Assembly: GCA_019415945.1 (NCBI GenBank)
Contig: DXYF01000028.1
Location: 176,845 to 240,844, forward strand
Reading direction: 5' to 3'
Source of the DNA: Clostridiales bacterium
Lineage (GTDB): Bacteria > Bacillota > Clostridia > Oscillospirales > Acutalibacteraceae
DNA length: 64,000 nt
A model generated the notes under the pieces. The model saw only the letters and a list, made by a program, of their open reading frames with translations, was not told where the DNA came from and did not search any database. Shown here one piece after another: positions 50,118 through 59,746 of this stretch. Position 1 is the stretch's first letter, and each line of letters opens with the position of its first letter. The position numbers and the translations under genes are program-made.

Positions 50118-51287
50118 TCAACCGACGGTTTTAACCTCTGCTATTCCACGCTTTAAAGCAAATTCTTTAGTCTGCTCAAGAGTAGGCAAAACGCTGAACA
50201 ACGCTTTTTTGCCCTCTTTGTTAAGTTTTTTAACCAAATTAATTGCTTCGATTTCATGACCGTCGTTAGCAAAAACAAGTATGTCGGGATTATCTGAATA
50301 ACTAACCTCGTTATCTGTTAGCTGTTTAATTGTAATTGCATCGGTATCAACGGCAAAGCCGGCAGCACCCATCGGAGCGTCAAATTCCGAGAGAAGCTCA
50401 TCGTAGCGTCCGCCCGAAATGACTGCGTCCCCGATTCCGTTTATGTAACCTGTAAACACAATACCCGTGTAATAATCATTTCTCTGAACAAATCCGAGGT
50501 CAATAATAAGCTTGTTTCCGAGTGAAAGCGGACTTAAATTGCTGTAAATTTTATGCAGATATTCAAGTGATTCAAGAGCGTTAGTACCCTCGCAGATTTC
50601 ATATGCCTTTTCAAACACCTCTTCTCCTCCGAAAAGAGACGGCAGGCTGCGGATTGCGTTTACCGCCTTGCATGGAGCAAGCCTGTCTAAAAGGTTGTTA
50701 AGTGCCGAGTAATTTTTACCCTCTATCGAAACACGGATTTTTTCCTTATATTCGTCATCAATATCAAGTTCATTTGAAAGGGCGTCAAACACTCCTGCGT
50801 GACCGAGTTCAATTCTGTAATCATGTGCAACAGAAGAAATACTGCTCAAAGCTGTAGTCAAAACCTCAAGGTCTGCACGAATCCCCTTTACACCAATAAG
50901 CTCGACTCCCATTTGCATAAACTCGTTGCGTCTGCCTGTTAATGTCGGATTATTTCGATAAACTGCCTGCTTATAATAAAGGCGAACAGGAAGAATACTG
51001 TTTTTTAACCTTGAAGACACCATGCGAGCGATAGGAAGAGTTGAATCGGGACGGGCAACAAGTATTCTGCCCTTGTTATCAGTCATTTTGTACATCATCT
51101 CTTGAGAAATACCGCTGCAAGGAAGAGAAAAAACATCGTAGAATTCAATCCCCGGTGTAATTACTCTTTTAAATCCTCTTGAAACAAACACCTTTTCGAT
51201 TTTACCGCATACATCGTCCATCGCAGAACATTCAGCAAACAAAAAGTCTTTTGTTCCCTCGGGTGTAATAGTTAAATATTTTTTCAT
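50118..51287 (-). CDS. hisZ: ATP phosphoribosyltransferase regulatory subunit HisZ
   Basis: A 389-aa paralogue of histidyl-tRNA synthetase that binds short HisG and gives it activity and histidine feedback control. The class II synthetase core is visible: GTKDFLFAECSAMDDV, VITPGIEFYDVF, the motif 2 region RPDSTLPIARMVSSRL...PVRLYYKQAVYR, and AVISGGRYDELLSEFDAPMGAAGFAVDTD near residue 290. A true HisRS would be longer with an anticodon-binding domain; here the C-terminal part is short. First gene of the his operon, with a leader that carries a terminator-like hairpin. Confidence 0.93.
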   Translation of the reverse strand: MKKYLTITPEGTKDFLFAECSAMDDVCGKIEKVFVSRGFKRVITPGIEFYDVFSLPCSGISQEMMYKMTDNKGRILVARPDSTLPIARMVSSRLKNSILPVRLYYKQAVYRNNPTLTGRRNEFMQMGVELIGVKGIRADLEVLTTALSSISSVAHDYRIELGHAGVFDALSNELDIDDEYKEKIRVSIEGKNYSALNNLLDRLAPCKAVNAIRSLPSLFGGEEVFEKAYEICEGTNALESLEYLHKIYSNLSPLSLGNKLIIDLGFVQRNDYYTGIVFTGYINGIGDAVISGGRYDELLSEFDAPMGAAGFAVDTDAITIKQLTDNEVSYSDNPDILVFANDGHEIEAINLVKKLNKEGKKALFSVLPTLEQTKEFALKRGIAEVKTVG

Positions 51288-51368
51288 AACAACCTCTCCG
51301 GCTTATAAATATTATTCTTAAAATTATTATTCCTTAGAATTACACGCACATAAACAAAATCAGAAAAA

Positions 51369-51392
51369 CACTGTGACCGTAAAATCACAGTG
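51369..51392 (-). terminator. Terminator-like hairpin in the his leader (possible attenuator)
   Basis: Minus-strand perfect 8-bp stem CACTGTGA/TCACAGTG with an eight-base loop followed by TTTTTCTG. It lies downstream of the his promoter and 82 bases before hisZ, so it would stop his transcripts unless it is prevented from forming. CACAGT a little upstream in the leader can pair with its first arm (CACAGT/ACTGTG, plus AA/TT), a candidate antiterminator. It may also end transcription coming from the AI-2E-type gene. Confidence 0.65.
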
Positions 51393-51404
51393 AATCTCTA
51401 ACGC

Positions 51405-51442
51405 TTTACTGTGCTAATACGCTAATATATTATCACAGTAAA
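51405..51442. promoter_or_regulatory. Inverted repeat spanning the his promoter, candidate operator
   Basis: Perfect 9-bp arms TTTACTGTG and CACAGTAAA are separated by 20 bp and surround the -10 element of the his promoter. The same half-site (ACTGTG) occurs twice more in the leader hairpin. This arrangement fits a dimeric repressor site, though the arm spacing is unusually wide. Confidence 0.5.
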
Positions 51443-51455
51443 TTATATTTGTCAA
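51427..51455 (-). promoter_or_regulatory. Promoter of the his operon
   Basis: Minus-strand TTGACA and TAATAT with an exact 17-bp spacer. The -35 element starts on the base after the stop codon of the AI-2E family gene. The predicted start point gives a leader of about 130 bases without an ATG-initiated leader peptide rich in histidine codons. Confidence 0.85.
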
Positions 51456-52796
51456 TTATTTTTTATCATTATCCTCGCTGCCCGAATCGTCTTTGTCTTC
51501 GCTTGCATTTGATTCTGATTTATCAAGTCCGATAATCTTCTTAAATTTTTGCTTTTGAAGTGCTTCGGTTTCTTCCCTCAGCCTTTTCTGTTCAGCAGCT
51601 ATTTTTTGATAGTTTAACACCTCGAAATCAAGTGCTTCCTGAGCTATTTTACCCTTTTCCTCAATCTTTTTATTTGTCTTTTTGGATACAAGTGAATATA
51701 TGACTGCAAATATGGGAGTACCCAATATAAATCCCGGAAGTCCGAACAAAGCACCGCCCAAGATAACACTGAAAAGAACCCAAAAGCTTGACAGACCTAC
51801 CTGATTTCCGATAATCTTCGGCTTAAACAAATTTCCGTCAAGCTGCTGAATTATTACTATAATTATAATAAATTTTATCATATCCCACGGGTTAATAAGG
51901 AATAAAATAAACGCACTGGGTATGGCACCGATAAACGGTCCGAAAAACGGAATTATATTTGTAACGCCGATTAAAACTGCAATCAACGGAGCATAAGGAA
52001 CACCTAAAATTGACATTGCTACAAAAGTAAGCAGTCCGACAAAAGCGGCGTCGATAATATCTCCCACAAGAAATCTACCGCACTTTGTATCTGTAATATC
52101 GACTATTTCATATATTTTGGGCAAGTATTTTATCGGTATAAACGCAACGGTAAGACGCTTTACAAGTCTGCAAAGATGTTCTTTGGCTGCGAGAAAATAT
52201 ACAGAAATAACTATGCTCATAACAAAGTTGTAAACACCGGTTGATGTACTTGTCACCATACCGAAAAGAGCTTCGCCTGTTTTACCTGCGAGCTGCGAAA
52301 TGTTATCCATAGACAAAACCTTAAGGATTTCATTCATAAATGTGTTAATCATATCTTCCTTATTTATGCCCGCACTAAAGGAAGAATTAAGCCAATCAAT
52401 AACACCCTCGATATTAAGCATAAGAGCATCGTAATACTCCGGAAACACCTTGGCAAGACTTGAAATATTTTCAATAATCTGCGGAACTACAATCCATACC
52501 ATTGCTACAATGATAGCGGTAATTAATGTGTATGTGCAAATTATTGCCAATGGCTTTTTAAAAGACGCAAAAACTTTTCGTTTGCTTCCCATCCTGCCAA
52601 AAGCTTTTGAGTAAAAAAACTTGTACGGAAAATTGAGAAGATAGGCAAATAAAAATCCAACTATAAACGGATTTAATATCTCGGCTATTCTTACAATTAT
52701 CCCCCACAAAATACTGATGTTGTCTTTGAGAAACAGCAAAAACACAGTAAATGTTATTGCAATCAGTATGGTTTTGATAGATGCAAATTTTTTCAA
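51456..52796 (-). CDS. AI-2E family transporter (membrane permease)
   Basis: A 446-aa polytopic protein of the AI-2E/YtvI family, with seven to eight hydrophobic segments, the family pattern VGFLFAYLLNFPYKFFYSKA, YFLAAKEHLCRL, DIIDAAFVGLLTFVAMSILGVPYAPLIAVLIGVTNIIPFFGPFIGAIPSAFILFL (the P-rich conserved core) and a charged C-terminal tail. Members transport small solutes or ions; autoinducer transport is proven for few. AAGGAG lies eight bases before a TTG codon, which I take as the start; ATG codons two and three codons upstream are too close to that site. It follows polC by 12 bases and is the last gene of the long operon. Confidence 0.88.
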   Translation of the reverse strand: MKKFASIKTILIAITFTVFLLFLKDNISILWGIIVRIAEILNPFIVGFLFAYLLNFPYKFFYSKAFGRMGSKRKVFASFKKPLAIICTYTLITAIIVAMVWIVVPQIIENISSLAKVFPEYYDALMLNIEGVIDWLNSSFSAGINKEDMINTFMNEILKVLSMDNISQLAGKTGEALFGMVTSTSTGVYNFVMSIVISVYFLAAKEHLCRLVKRLTVAFIPIKYLPKIYEIVDITDTKCGRFLVGDIIDAAFVGLLTFVAMSILGVPYAPLIAVLIGVTNIIPFFGPFIGAIPSAFILFLINPWDMIKFIIIIVIIQQLDGNLFKPKIIGNQVGLSSFWVLFSVILGGALFGLPGFILGTPIFAVIYSLVSKKTNKKIEEKGKIAQEALDFEVLNYQKIAAEQKRLREETEALQKQKFKKIIGLDKSESNASEDKDDSGSEDNDKK

Positions 52797-52808
52797 GTAC
52801 ATCACTCC

Positions 52809-55800
52809 TTAAAATAGAGAAATCTGAGAGCTTTCTGGCATTCCAGCAAGCACTCCTACTTCTTTTAAAGTTTCGATAACTGCCTTAGTGACCTTGGTTT
52901 TTACCTGCATATCTTCAATGGACAGGTATTTATATTTTTTTCCTGCCTCGGCAAGAGAAATAGCAGCTGCCTCTCCCACTCCCGGCAGAGATGAAAACGG
53001 TAGCCTGATTTTTCCGTCCTCGACGGTAAACATCTTAGCCTCTGATTTATAAACATCAACGGGAAGCACCTCTATGCCCCTTGCAAGCATCTCATTTAAA
53101 ATCTGAAGTGTTGCATACTCGGCGTCATCCTTGGCTGTTGACTCGTGAATACTTTGCTTATGTTTTATTTGATTCATTTTTTCTCTTACAGCCTTTTTGC
53201 CTTTCATGGCTGCGGCACCATCGAGGTTTTCGCTTCTGACGGTAAAATATGCGGCATAATATTCCGTTGGTGTGTGCACCTTGTACCAGCCGAGCCTTAG
53301 AGTGGAAATCATATAGGCAGCGGCGTGGGCTTTCGGGAACATATATTTAATCTTCATACAGGAATCAATATACCATTCGGGAACATTATGCTCACGCATC
53401 GCTTTAAAATGTTCTTCCGTAAGCAACTTTGTAGCATTTCCCTTACGGACAATTTCCATAATTTTAAACGCCATACCCGGCTCAAGACCCTTGTGCATTA
53501 AATATGTCATAATCGAGTCACGGGTACCTATTACTTCGGAAATTGTGCAGGTTCCGTTATGAATCAATTCCTGTGCATTGCCGAGCCAAACATCGGTACC
53601 GTGAGAAAGACCTGCAATCTGCAAAAGGTCCGAAAAAGTTTTTGGCTGAGCCTCAATCAACATTCCACGCACAAAACCCGTGCCGCATTCGGGCAGGCTG
53701 AAAGTACCTGTTTTTGAATCAATATCCTCTTCGGTTACTCCTAAAGCTTTTGGAGATGTAAAAAGCGACATTACTTCGGGATCGCTCATCGAAACTTTCA
53801 TAACGGGTATTCCGGTAAACATTTCAAGATAGTGATAAATTGTAGGCACATCGTGTCCGAGCTCATCAAGTTTTGTAATCGTATCATGTATGGAATGGAA
53901 GTCGAAATGTGTTGTAATGTTATCCGAGTCCACATCGTTTGCAGGATGCTGAACAGGGCAAAAATCGTACACATCATACGCTCTGGGCACTACAACCATA
54001 CCGCCCGGATGCTGACCCGTTGTACGCTTAACGCCGGTACATCCGATGGCAAGGCGTTTTTCCTCTGCCTTGTGAAAGTTAATTCCACGCTCCTGAGCAT
54101 ATTTTTTTACAAAACCTATTGCAGTTTTCTCAGCCACAGTAGCTATTGTACCTGCTTTAAACACTTTGTCTTTGCCGAACAGTTCTTCTGTGTATCTGTG
54201 TGATTTGGACTGATATTCGCCGCTGAAATTAAGGTCGATATCAGGTACCTTGTCACCCTTAAATCCCAAGAATGTTTCAAACGGAATTTCGTGACCGTCC
54301 TGATCCATTTTTGTTCCGCATTCCGGGCAATTTTTAGGCGGCAAATCAAACCCCGAACCGTAGCTTCCGTCTGTGATAAATTCACTGTGCTTGCAGTTTG
54401 GACAGATGTAATGCGGGCAAAGCGGATTAACCTCCGAAATACCTGACATTGTGGCAACAAACGATGAACCTACAGAACCTCTGGAACCGACAAGATAACC
54501 GTGTGCTTCACTGTCGGCAACAAGCTTCTGTGCCGTCATATACAAAACAGAGAAGCCGTATGTGGTAATTGAATTAAGCTCCTTATCAAGACGAGCCTTT
54601 ACTATTTCGGGAAGAGGGTCTCCGTATTTTTCTTTTGCTCTTTTCCAAGTAATTTCAATGAGCTGTTCCTGTGCCCCCTCAATATCCGGCGGAAATGTTC
54701 CGTTCGGAATAGGACGCACGCTCTCGCACATATCGGCAATTTTATTCGGATTTTCAACTACATACTCGTACGCCTTGTCCTTGCCGAGCCATTCAAACTC
54801 CTTGAGCATTTCCGCTGTTGTTCTGAAATACAGCGGTGCCTGATCCTCCGCATCCTTAAAGCCTTGACCTGCCATAAGAATTTTTCTGAAATCGGCGTCA
54901 CTCGGATCCATAAAATGAACATCACAAGTCGCACAAACCGGCTTGCCGAGTTCTTTTGCAAGTTTTATTATTGTACGGTCAATTTCACGAAGCTCATCTT
55001 TGGTTTCAAATCTTCCGTCCCTTATCATAAAAGCATTGTTTCCCGTCGGTTGAATTTCAAGATAATCATAAAAAGACGCTATCTGCTTTAACTCGCCCCA
55101 CGGTTTTCCTGCCAATATGCTCTCGTAGAGCTGACCTGCACAGCAGGCTGAGCCGAGTATAAGACCCTCGCGATTTTTAATAAGTTCGCTTTTGGGGATT
55201 CTCGGCTTTTTATAAAAATAATTGAGGTGACTGTACGAAATTAATTTGTAAAGGTTTTTAAGTCCTGTTTTATTCTTTACGAGAATAATTTGATGATAAG
55301 TAGGCAGTTTTTTAAAATCGCCGCCTGCTATTTTAGTGTTTATCTCATTAGTATTTGTAATATGGTAATCATCATGCAGACGATTACAGAGATTAATAAA
55401 AATCCTTGCCAAAATTTCGGCATCGTCGCAAGCTCTGTGATGGTTAAACTCGCCCAAACGAAGATATTTTGCAACCGTATCAAGCTTGCAGTTTTTTATA
55501 TCAGGCAAAATTGCACGGGAAATTGCTACAGTATCTATTGATGTAAAATTATATTCTCTGCCCATATTATCACAGGCGTTGCGAATGAATGAGGTATCAA
55601 ACGGTGCGTTGTGTGCAACCAAAACATTATCACCCGCAAAATCAAGAAACGCAGATACCGCTTCACTTTGCGACGGTGCGTCCTTAACCATTGCATCGGT
55701 TATGCCTGTAAGCTCCGTAATTTTCTGAGGGATAGGCATTTCAGGATTTGCAAAAGTTGAGAAAGTATCAGTTACCACTCCGTTTTCAACCTTTACTGCA

Positions 55801-57173
55801 CCGATTTCCGTTATTTTGTCACGGGCGGCTGAAAGTCCCGTAGTTTCAATATCAAAGCAAATAAATGTTGAGTCAAGCGGTGCGTCGGAGTCACCTTTGA
55901 CAGATTCAACAAGGTCGTCCATAAAATAAGCTTCCAGACCGTAAATGACTTTAATTTTCTCTTCATCTTTATTGATTTTATCAGCGGCTTTCATTGCGTC
56001 GGGAAATGCCTGAGCAACGCCGTGATCTGTAATAGCTATAGCTTTGTGCCCCCATTTATATGCACGGTCAACGAGTGCTCCCGCCGAGGTAACTGCATCC
56101 ATCTGCGACATATTGGTGTGAAGATGAAGTTCAACACGCTTTTTTTCCGCTTTGTCTACCACGCTTACCTTTTGAGCTGTACCTATTGATGTTGCTTTTA
56201 CAACAAGCTCACCTGCATATTTGTCGTATTCAACATCACCCATAACAGCAATAGTATCACCCTTGCGGATTGAATCAACTGACGCAGATTCCTTTATTGT
56301 ATTGAACACTTTTACCGTCGTTGAACCGGTATAATCGGTTATATCAATAGTAAAAATATTTTTATCTCCCGATTTTGTAATTCTTTTTTCAATATCAAAA
56401 ACATCGCCCCAAATTACTACTCTGCCCGAGTCGCCTGCGATTGAGCTTATAGGGGTCATTTTGCCCCTGATACTTCTTCCGTACAGCGGACGAATTGATG
56501 AAGAAATAATTTGAGGGGTTAAAAATTTACCTTCTCTTATTTCAATTTCCTCAGCAGTGTTTTCAAAATGCTTTTTCTCTACTTCCTTTGAATTTTCCGA
56601 TTCCTCACTGTAAAACTCAGCCGCCTTTGCAAGGCTTTCTCTGTTTGCCTGTTCCTGTGCGTTTTTTATTGCGTCAATATATTCGCTGCTTTCTGCATCT
56701 ACCTCAAATGTTCCGCAATACTGCACATTAATATTTAAGTCAAACTCTTCAAAAACAAGTCTTGAAAATGCTTTGTCAAACCCCTTTGCATCAAGGAGGT
56801 TTTTTCCGCCGTTTTGCAAATTTATTGTAAGCGTATTGCCCTCAAACTTTACCTGTGCATTGTTTAAAGTGCCGTTTATGCTGGGGATGTGATGTTTTAC
56901 GGCAAGGTACAACTGGGGAAAATAGTCAGCCGAAAACATACTCGGCAAAAACTTGGGTTTTATAACGGCAGAAGAAAGACTGAGAAGCTTCGCAATTTTA
57001 TGTTCGGCATCAAAAATATTATCACGCGAAACAAGCCCGTTAAATTTCACTGTTAATGCAATAGAGCGGGCTTTTGAAAATATATTCAATTTTAAAATTT
57101 CACCGTTTGCAACCTCCTGCGGAAAATCAGAGGTGTTAAAAAGCGAACTAAAAACTTCACCTAAGGTTTTCAT
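52809..57173 (-). CDS. polC: DNA polymerase III alpha subunit, PolC type
   Basis: Leading-strand replicase of low-GC Gram-positives. The 1454-aa protein has an N-terminal domain, an OB-fold (about 230-340, GRVVIWGDVFDIEKR), a PHP domain (from about 345, VELHLHTNMSQMDAVTS) interrupted by the 3'-5' exonuclease (ICFDIETTGL near 440, HRACDDAEI near 590), a four-cysteine zinc-binding segment (about 926-956, CPNCKHSE and NCPECGTKM), the polymerase active-site aspartates in DKVPDIDLNFSGEYQS near 978, and C-terminal helix-hairpin-helix-like segments. The length is normal for PolC. It follows ispG by about 70 bases and is part of the pyrH-to-polC operon; the AI-2E gene is downstream. Confidence 0.98.
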   Translation of the reverse strand: MKTLGEVFSSLFNTSDFPQEVANGEILKLNIFSKARSIALTVKFNGLVSRDNIFDAEHKIAKLLSLSSAVIKPKFLPSMFSADYFPQLYLAVKHHIPSINGTLNNAQVKFEGNTLTINLQNGGKNLLDAKGFDKAFSRLVFEEFDLNINVQYCGTFEVDAESSEYIDAIKNAQEQANRESLAKAAEFYSEESENSKEVEKKHFENTAEEIEIREGKFLTPQIISSSIRPLYGRSIRGKMTPISSIAGDSGRVVIWGDVFDIEKRITKSGDKNIFTIDITDYTGSTTVKVFNTIKESASVDSIRKGDTIAVMGDVEYDKYAGELVVKATSIGTAQKVSVVDKAEKKRVELHLHTNMSQMDAVTSAGALVDRAYKWGHKAIAITDHGVAQAFPDAMKAADKINKDEEKIKVIYGLEAYFMDDLVESVKGDSDAPLDSTFICFDIETTGLSAARDKITEIGAVKVENGVVTDTFSTFANPEMPIPQKITELTGITDAMVKDAPSQSEAVSAFLDFAGDNVLVAHNAPFDTSFIRNACDNMGREYNFTSIDTVAISRAILPDIKNCKLDTVAKYLRLGEFNHHRACDDAEILARIFINLCNRLHDDYHITNTNEINTKIAGGDFKKLPTYHQIILVKNKTGLKNLYKLISYSHLNYFYKKPRIPKSELIKNREGLILGSACCAGQLYESILAGKPWGELKQIASFYDYLEIQPTGNNAFMIRDGRFETKDELREIDRTIIKLAKELGKPVCATCDVHFMDPSDADFRKILMAGQGFKDAEDQAPLYFRTTAEMLKEFEWLGKDKAYEYVVENPNKIADMCESVRPIPNGTFPPDIEGAQEQLIEITWKRAKEKYGDPLPEIVKARLDKELNSITTYGFSVLYMTAQKLVADSEAHGYLVGSRGSVGSSFVATMSGISEVNPLCPHYICPNCKHSEFITDGSYGSGFDLPPKNCPECGTKMDQDGHEIPFETFLGFKGDKVPDIDLNFSGEYQSKSHRYTEELFGKDKVFKAGTIATVAEKTAIGFVKKYAQERGINFHKAEEKRLAIGCTGVKRTTGQHPGGMVVVPRAYDVYDFCPVQHPANDVDSDNITTHFDFHSIHDTITKLDELGHDVPTIYHYLEMFTGIPVMKVSMSDPEVMSLFTSPKALGVTEEDIDSKTGTFSLPECGTGFVRGMLIEAQPKTFSDLLQIAGLSHGTDVWLGNAQELIHNGTCTISEVIGTRDSIMTYLMHKGLEPGMAFKIMEIVRKGNATKLLTEEHFKAMREHNVPEWYIDSCMKIKYMFPKAHAAAYMISTLRLGWYKVHTPTEYYAAYFTVRSENLDGAAAMKGKKAVREKMNQIKHKQSIHESTAKDDAEYATLQILNEMLARGIEVLPVDVYKSEAKMFTVEDGKIRLPFSSLPGVGEAAAISLAEAGKKYKYLSIEDMQVKTKVTKAVIETLKEVGVLAGMPESSQISLF

Positions 57174-57243
57174 ACAATTCCTTCTGACTGTTAAATTCCT
57201 GCGTTAAAATCTTGAATAAAATACAATTTAACTTCATTTTAAA

Positions 57244-58290
57244 TTAAGGCAGCTTATTTATTTCCTCAATAAGAGTGTCTACAAGCTTATCTTCAGGCAC
57301 TTTACAGATAATTTCTCCTTTTTTAAATACCAGTCCGCAGCCTTCGCCGCCTGCAATACCAATATCTGCTTCTCTTGCCTCACCCGGACCGTTGACAACG
57401 CAGCCCATTACGGCAACCTTTATATTTTTTGTGCAGTCCCTGAGTCTGTCCTCAACATCGCCTGCAATTTTAACAAGGTCAATTCTTGTTCTGCCGCAGG
57501 TCGGGCAGGAAACAAACTGAACACCGCTCTTTCTGATATCAAGAGCATTTAAAATATCTTTCGCCGCATAAACCTCTCTTACAGGGTCAGCGGTGAGCGA
57601 CACACGAATTGTATCCCCGATTCCGTGAAGCAAAAGTGAACCAAGTCCTGCCGCAGACTTTATTATTCCCATTCGCTCTGTTCCTGCTTCGGTTACTCCG
57701 AGGTGCAACGGGTAGTCGCATTGCTGTGAAGCAAGCTCGTATGCTTTAATCATAGTTGAAACCGTGGAACTTTTCATCGACAGAACAATATCGTTAAAAT
57801 CAAATTTCTCAAGCAGTGACGCATGATATAACGCACTGTCACAAAGTGCCTGGGGCGTCGGATGACCGTATTTTGCAAGTATTTCCTTTTCAAGGGAGCC
57901 TGAATTTACTCCGATTCTTATCGGAATATTTCTCGACTTACAAGCCTTTGCAACAGCCTTGACTCTGTCATCTGAGCCGATATTGCCCGGATTGATTCTA
58001 ATCTTGTCAACCCCTGCCGCACACGCTTCAAGTGCAAGCTTGTAATCAAAATGAATATCGGCTACTATAGGAGTTTTTACAGCCTGCTTTAACGCAGGTA
58101 TAAGCCTTACTGCATCCATATTCGGAATAGCGGCACGGATAATTTCACAGCCTGCCTTTTCAAGCTCTACAGCTTGTTTTACCGAACCCTCAATATCAGT
58201 AGACACTACATTGAGCATAGACTGAATTGATACCTGTGCTCCTCCACCGATTTTTACATTTCCTGCCGTTACCTGAATTTTACTTGCCAT
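57244..58290 (-). CDS. ispG: HMBPP synthase IspG (GcpE)
   Basis: Iron-sulfur enzyme that converts MEcPP to HMBPP, the penultimate MEP pathway step; the following step is done by the IspH domain encoded 47 kb away. The 348-aa protein has the TIM-barrel N-terminal region (VQAVELEKAGCEIIRAAIPN, PIVADIHFDYKLAL, KIRINPGNIGSD) and the C-terminal cluster cysteines in SCPTCGRTRIDL and GCVVNGPGEAREADIGIAGG. The ATG (MASKIQV) follows CGGAGG; the upstream in-frame codons lie inside the rseP region and look non-coding. Confidence 0.97.
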   Translation of the reverse strand: MASKIQVTAGNVKIGGGAQVSIQSMLNVVSTDIEGSVKQAVELEKAGCEIIRAAIPNMDAVRLIPALKQAVKTPIVADIHFDYKLALEACAAGVDKIRINPGNIGSDDRVKAVAKACKSRNIPIRIGVNSGSLEKEILAKYGHPTPQALCDSALYHASLLEKFDFNDIVLSMKSSTVSTMIKAYELASQQCDYPLHLGVTEAGTERMGIIKSAAGLGSLLLHGIGDTIRVSLTADPVREVYAAKDILNALDIRKSGVQFVSCPTCGRTRIDLVKIAGDVEDRLRDCTKNIKVAVMGCVVNGPGEAREADIGIAGGEGCGLVFKKGEIICKVPEDKLVDTLIEEINKLP

Positions 58291-58306
58291 TTTAACCTCC
58301 GTTTTG

Positions 58307-59683
58307 CTACATTCCCGGGAATGTACCCGTAAACAGCTGCCATACATCCTTAAAAGAAATTACTATCATAAACAACATCAAAAGCACAAGTCCTGCCGCA
58401 TTAACAATTTGCTCCGCTTTTCTCGGAATAGGTTTTCTGAAAATCCATTCAATAACCAAAAACAGGAAGCGTCCTCCGTCGAGTGCGGGAAACGGCATCA
58501 TATTCACAATTCCGAGGTTTACCGTAATTAATATCATTACATAAAGTATATTGTTCACCGCCGCGCCGAAGCTGCTTTCAAGCCCCTGCGAAGCGACTTG
58601 AGTAACAGCCGTCGCTATTCCGACAGGACCCGAAAGATCGGAAAATGAAAATCTGCCCTGAACAAGCCATACAAGCGATGTCCACACGGTTTTTGCCATT
58701 GAACAGGTGTTAGTAAAAGTCTGAGTTAAAACAGTGCCGACATTTTTTTCAATTTCATCAACATAAAAGTCAAAGGCAACAGAGGGTTTGTCGGCTTTTT
58801 CATCTTCTTCAGTCATATAGTAAGTGAAAAACTGAACATCGTTTAAAGTTATTTCTTCACCGTTTCTTATAACCTTTAAATCAGCAACAAAACGCTGTCT
58901 TTCATCTTGCTCTGTTATCGTTGGAATTTCGTAATCTGAAATGTCAAAATATCCGTACAAATCCGCACACAGGCTTTCGAGATATTTCTTTGCCTCCTGT
59001 TTTGACTCAGCTGAATTGATTTTTTCGGTACCGCTGCAAAGTAAATTGAAATAGCTTTCGGCTTGTTCTCCCTCAATCTCATTGTCTACTGCAAGCTGTG
59101 CATAAATATCGTATGCTTCGTTTGCACAGTCCTGTTTATAAATTTCGAGAGTTTTTCCGTCAACTTTTTGGCACTGGAGAGTTGAAATCGCAAATTGCAA
59201 ATCCCGTATATTCCAAATTGAATAACCGTTGACATCGACAATTTTATCTCCCTTTTCAAGTCCGCAGTTTGCACTGTATGAGTTGGGGGCAAGCTGACTT
59301 ACGGTGGTTGACTCAAATGAATCCTCCTGAACGGTGTACGCAAACATCAGGATAAATCCGAGCAGAATATTCATTACAGCACCCGCAATAATTATTATCA
59401 TTCTTTTCCAAATTTTTGCGTTATTAAATGCACGGGGCTCGTCGCTGTCTTCGTCCTCGCCCTCCATTGAACAGTAACCGCCGATTGGCAGTATCCTTAT
59501 GGAATATAATGTTTCGCCTTTCCGGAATCCGAAAATTTTAGGACCCATACCGATGGCAAACTCATTTACTTTTACTCCCGAAAGCTTTGCGGTTATAAAA
59601 TGTCCGAATTCGTGAGAAAAAATAATCAGCATAAAAAACAGCACGCCGATAATAATTAAAGCGATTGTAGATAAAATTTGCAT
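58307..59683 (-). CDS. rseP: Site-2 intramembrane metalloprotease RseP/RasP
   Basis: Zinc metalloprotease that cuts transmembrane anti-sigma factors or remnant peptides within the membrane. The 458-aa protein has the HEFGH motif at residues 24-28, FAIGMGPKI, an extracytoplasmic PDZ domain with SANCGLEKGDKIVDVNGY near residue 120, an inserted segment of about 120 residues (roughly 160-290) without a family I recognise, and the C-terminal metal-binding motif MMPFPALDGGR near 415 followed by a last transmembrane helix. The length is above the usual 350-420, mostly due to the insertion. Gene order dxr-rseP-ispG is typical of Firmicutes. Confidence 0.94.
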   Translation of the reverse strand: MQILSTIALIIIGVLFFMLIIFSHEFGHFITAKLSGVKVNEFAIGMGPKIFGFRKGETLYSIRILPIGGYCSMEGEDEDSDEPRAFNNAKIWKRMIIIIAGAVMNILLGFILMFAYTVQEDSFESTTVSQLAPNSYSANCGLEKGDKIVDVNGYSIWNIRDLQFAISTLQCQKVDGKTLEIYKQDCANEAYDIYAQLAVDNEIEGEQAESYFNLLCSGTEKINSAESKQEAKKYLESLCADLYGYFDISDYEIPTITEQDERQRFVADLKVIRNGEEITLNDVQFFTYYMTEEDEKADKPSVAFDFYVDEIEKNVGTVLTQTFTNTCSMAKTVWTSLVWLVQGRFSFSDLSGPVGIATAVTQVASQGLESSFGAAVNNILYVMILITVNLGIVNMMPFPALDGGRFLFLVIEWIFRKPIPRKAEQIVNAAGLVLLMLFMIVISFKDVWQLFTGTFPGM

Positions 59684-59746
59684 TAAAAAACTTCAACTCC
59701 AAACATTAAATTACCGCAACTTTATTTTAAATATTCAAAACAAAAA

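Noticed and set aside
51288..51420. A histidine T-box or His-rich leader peptide was expected before hisZ.
   Set aside because: The leader is only about 130 bases, has no T-box core, and has no ATG-started frame with histidine codons.
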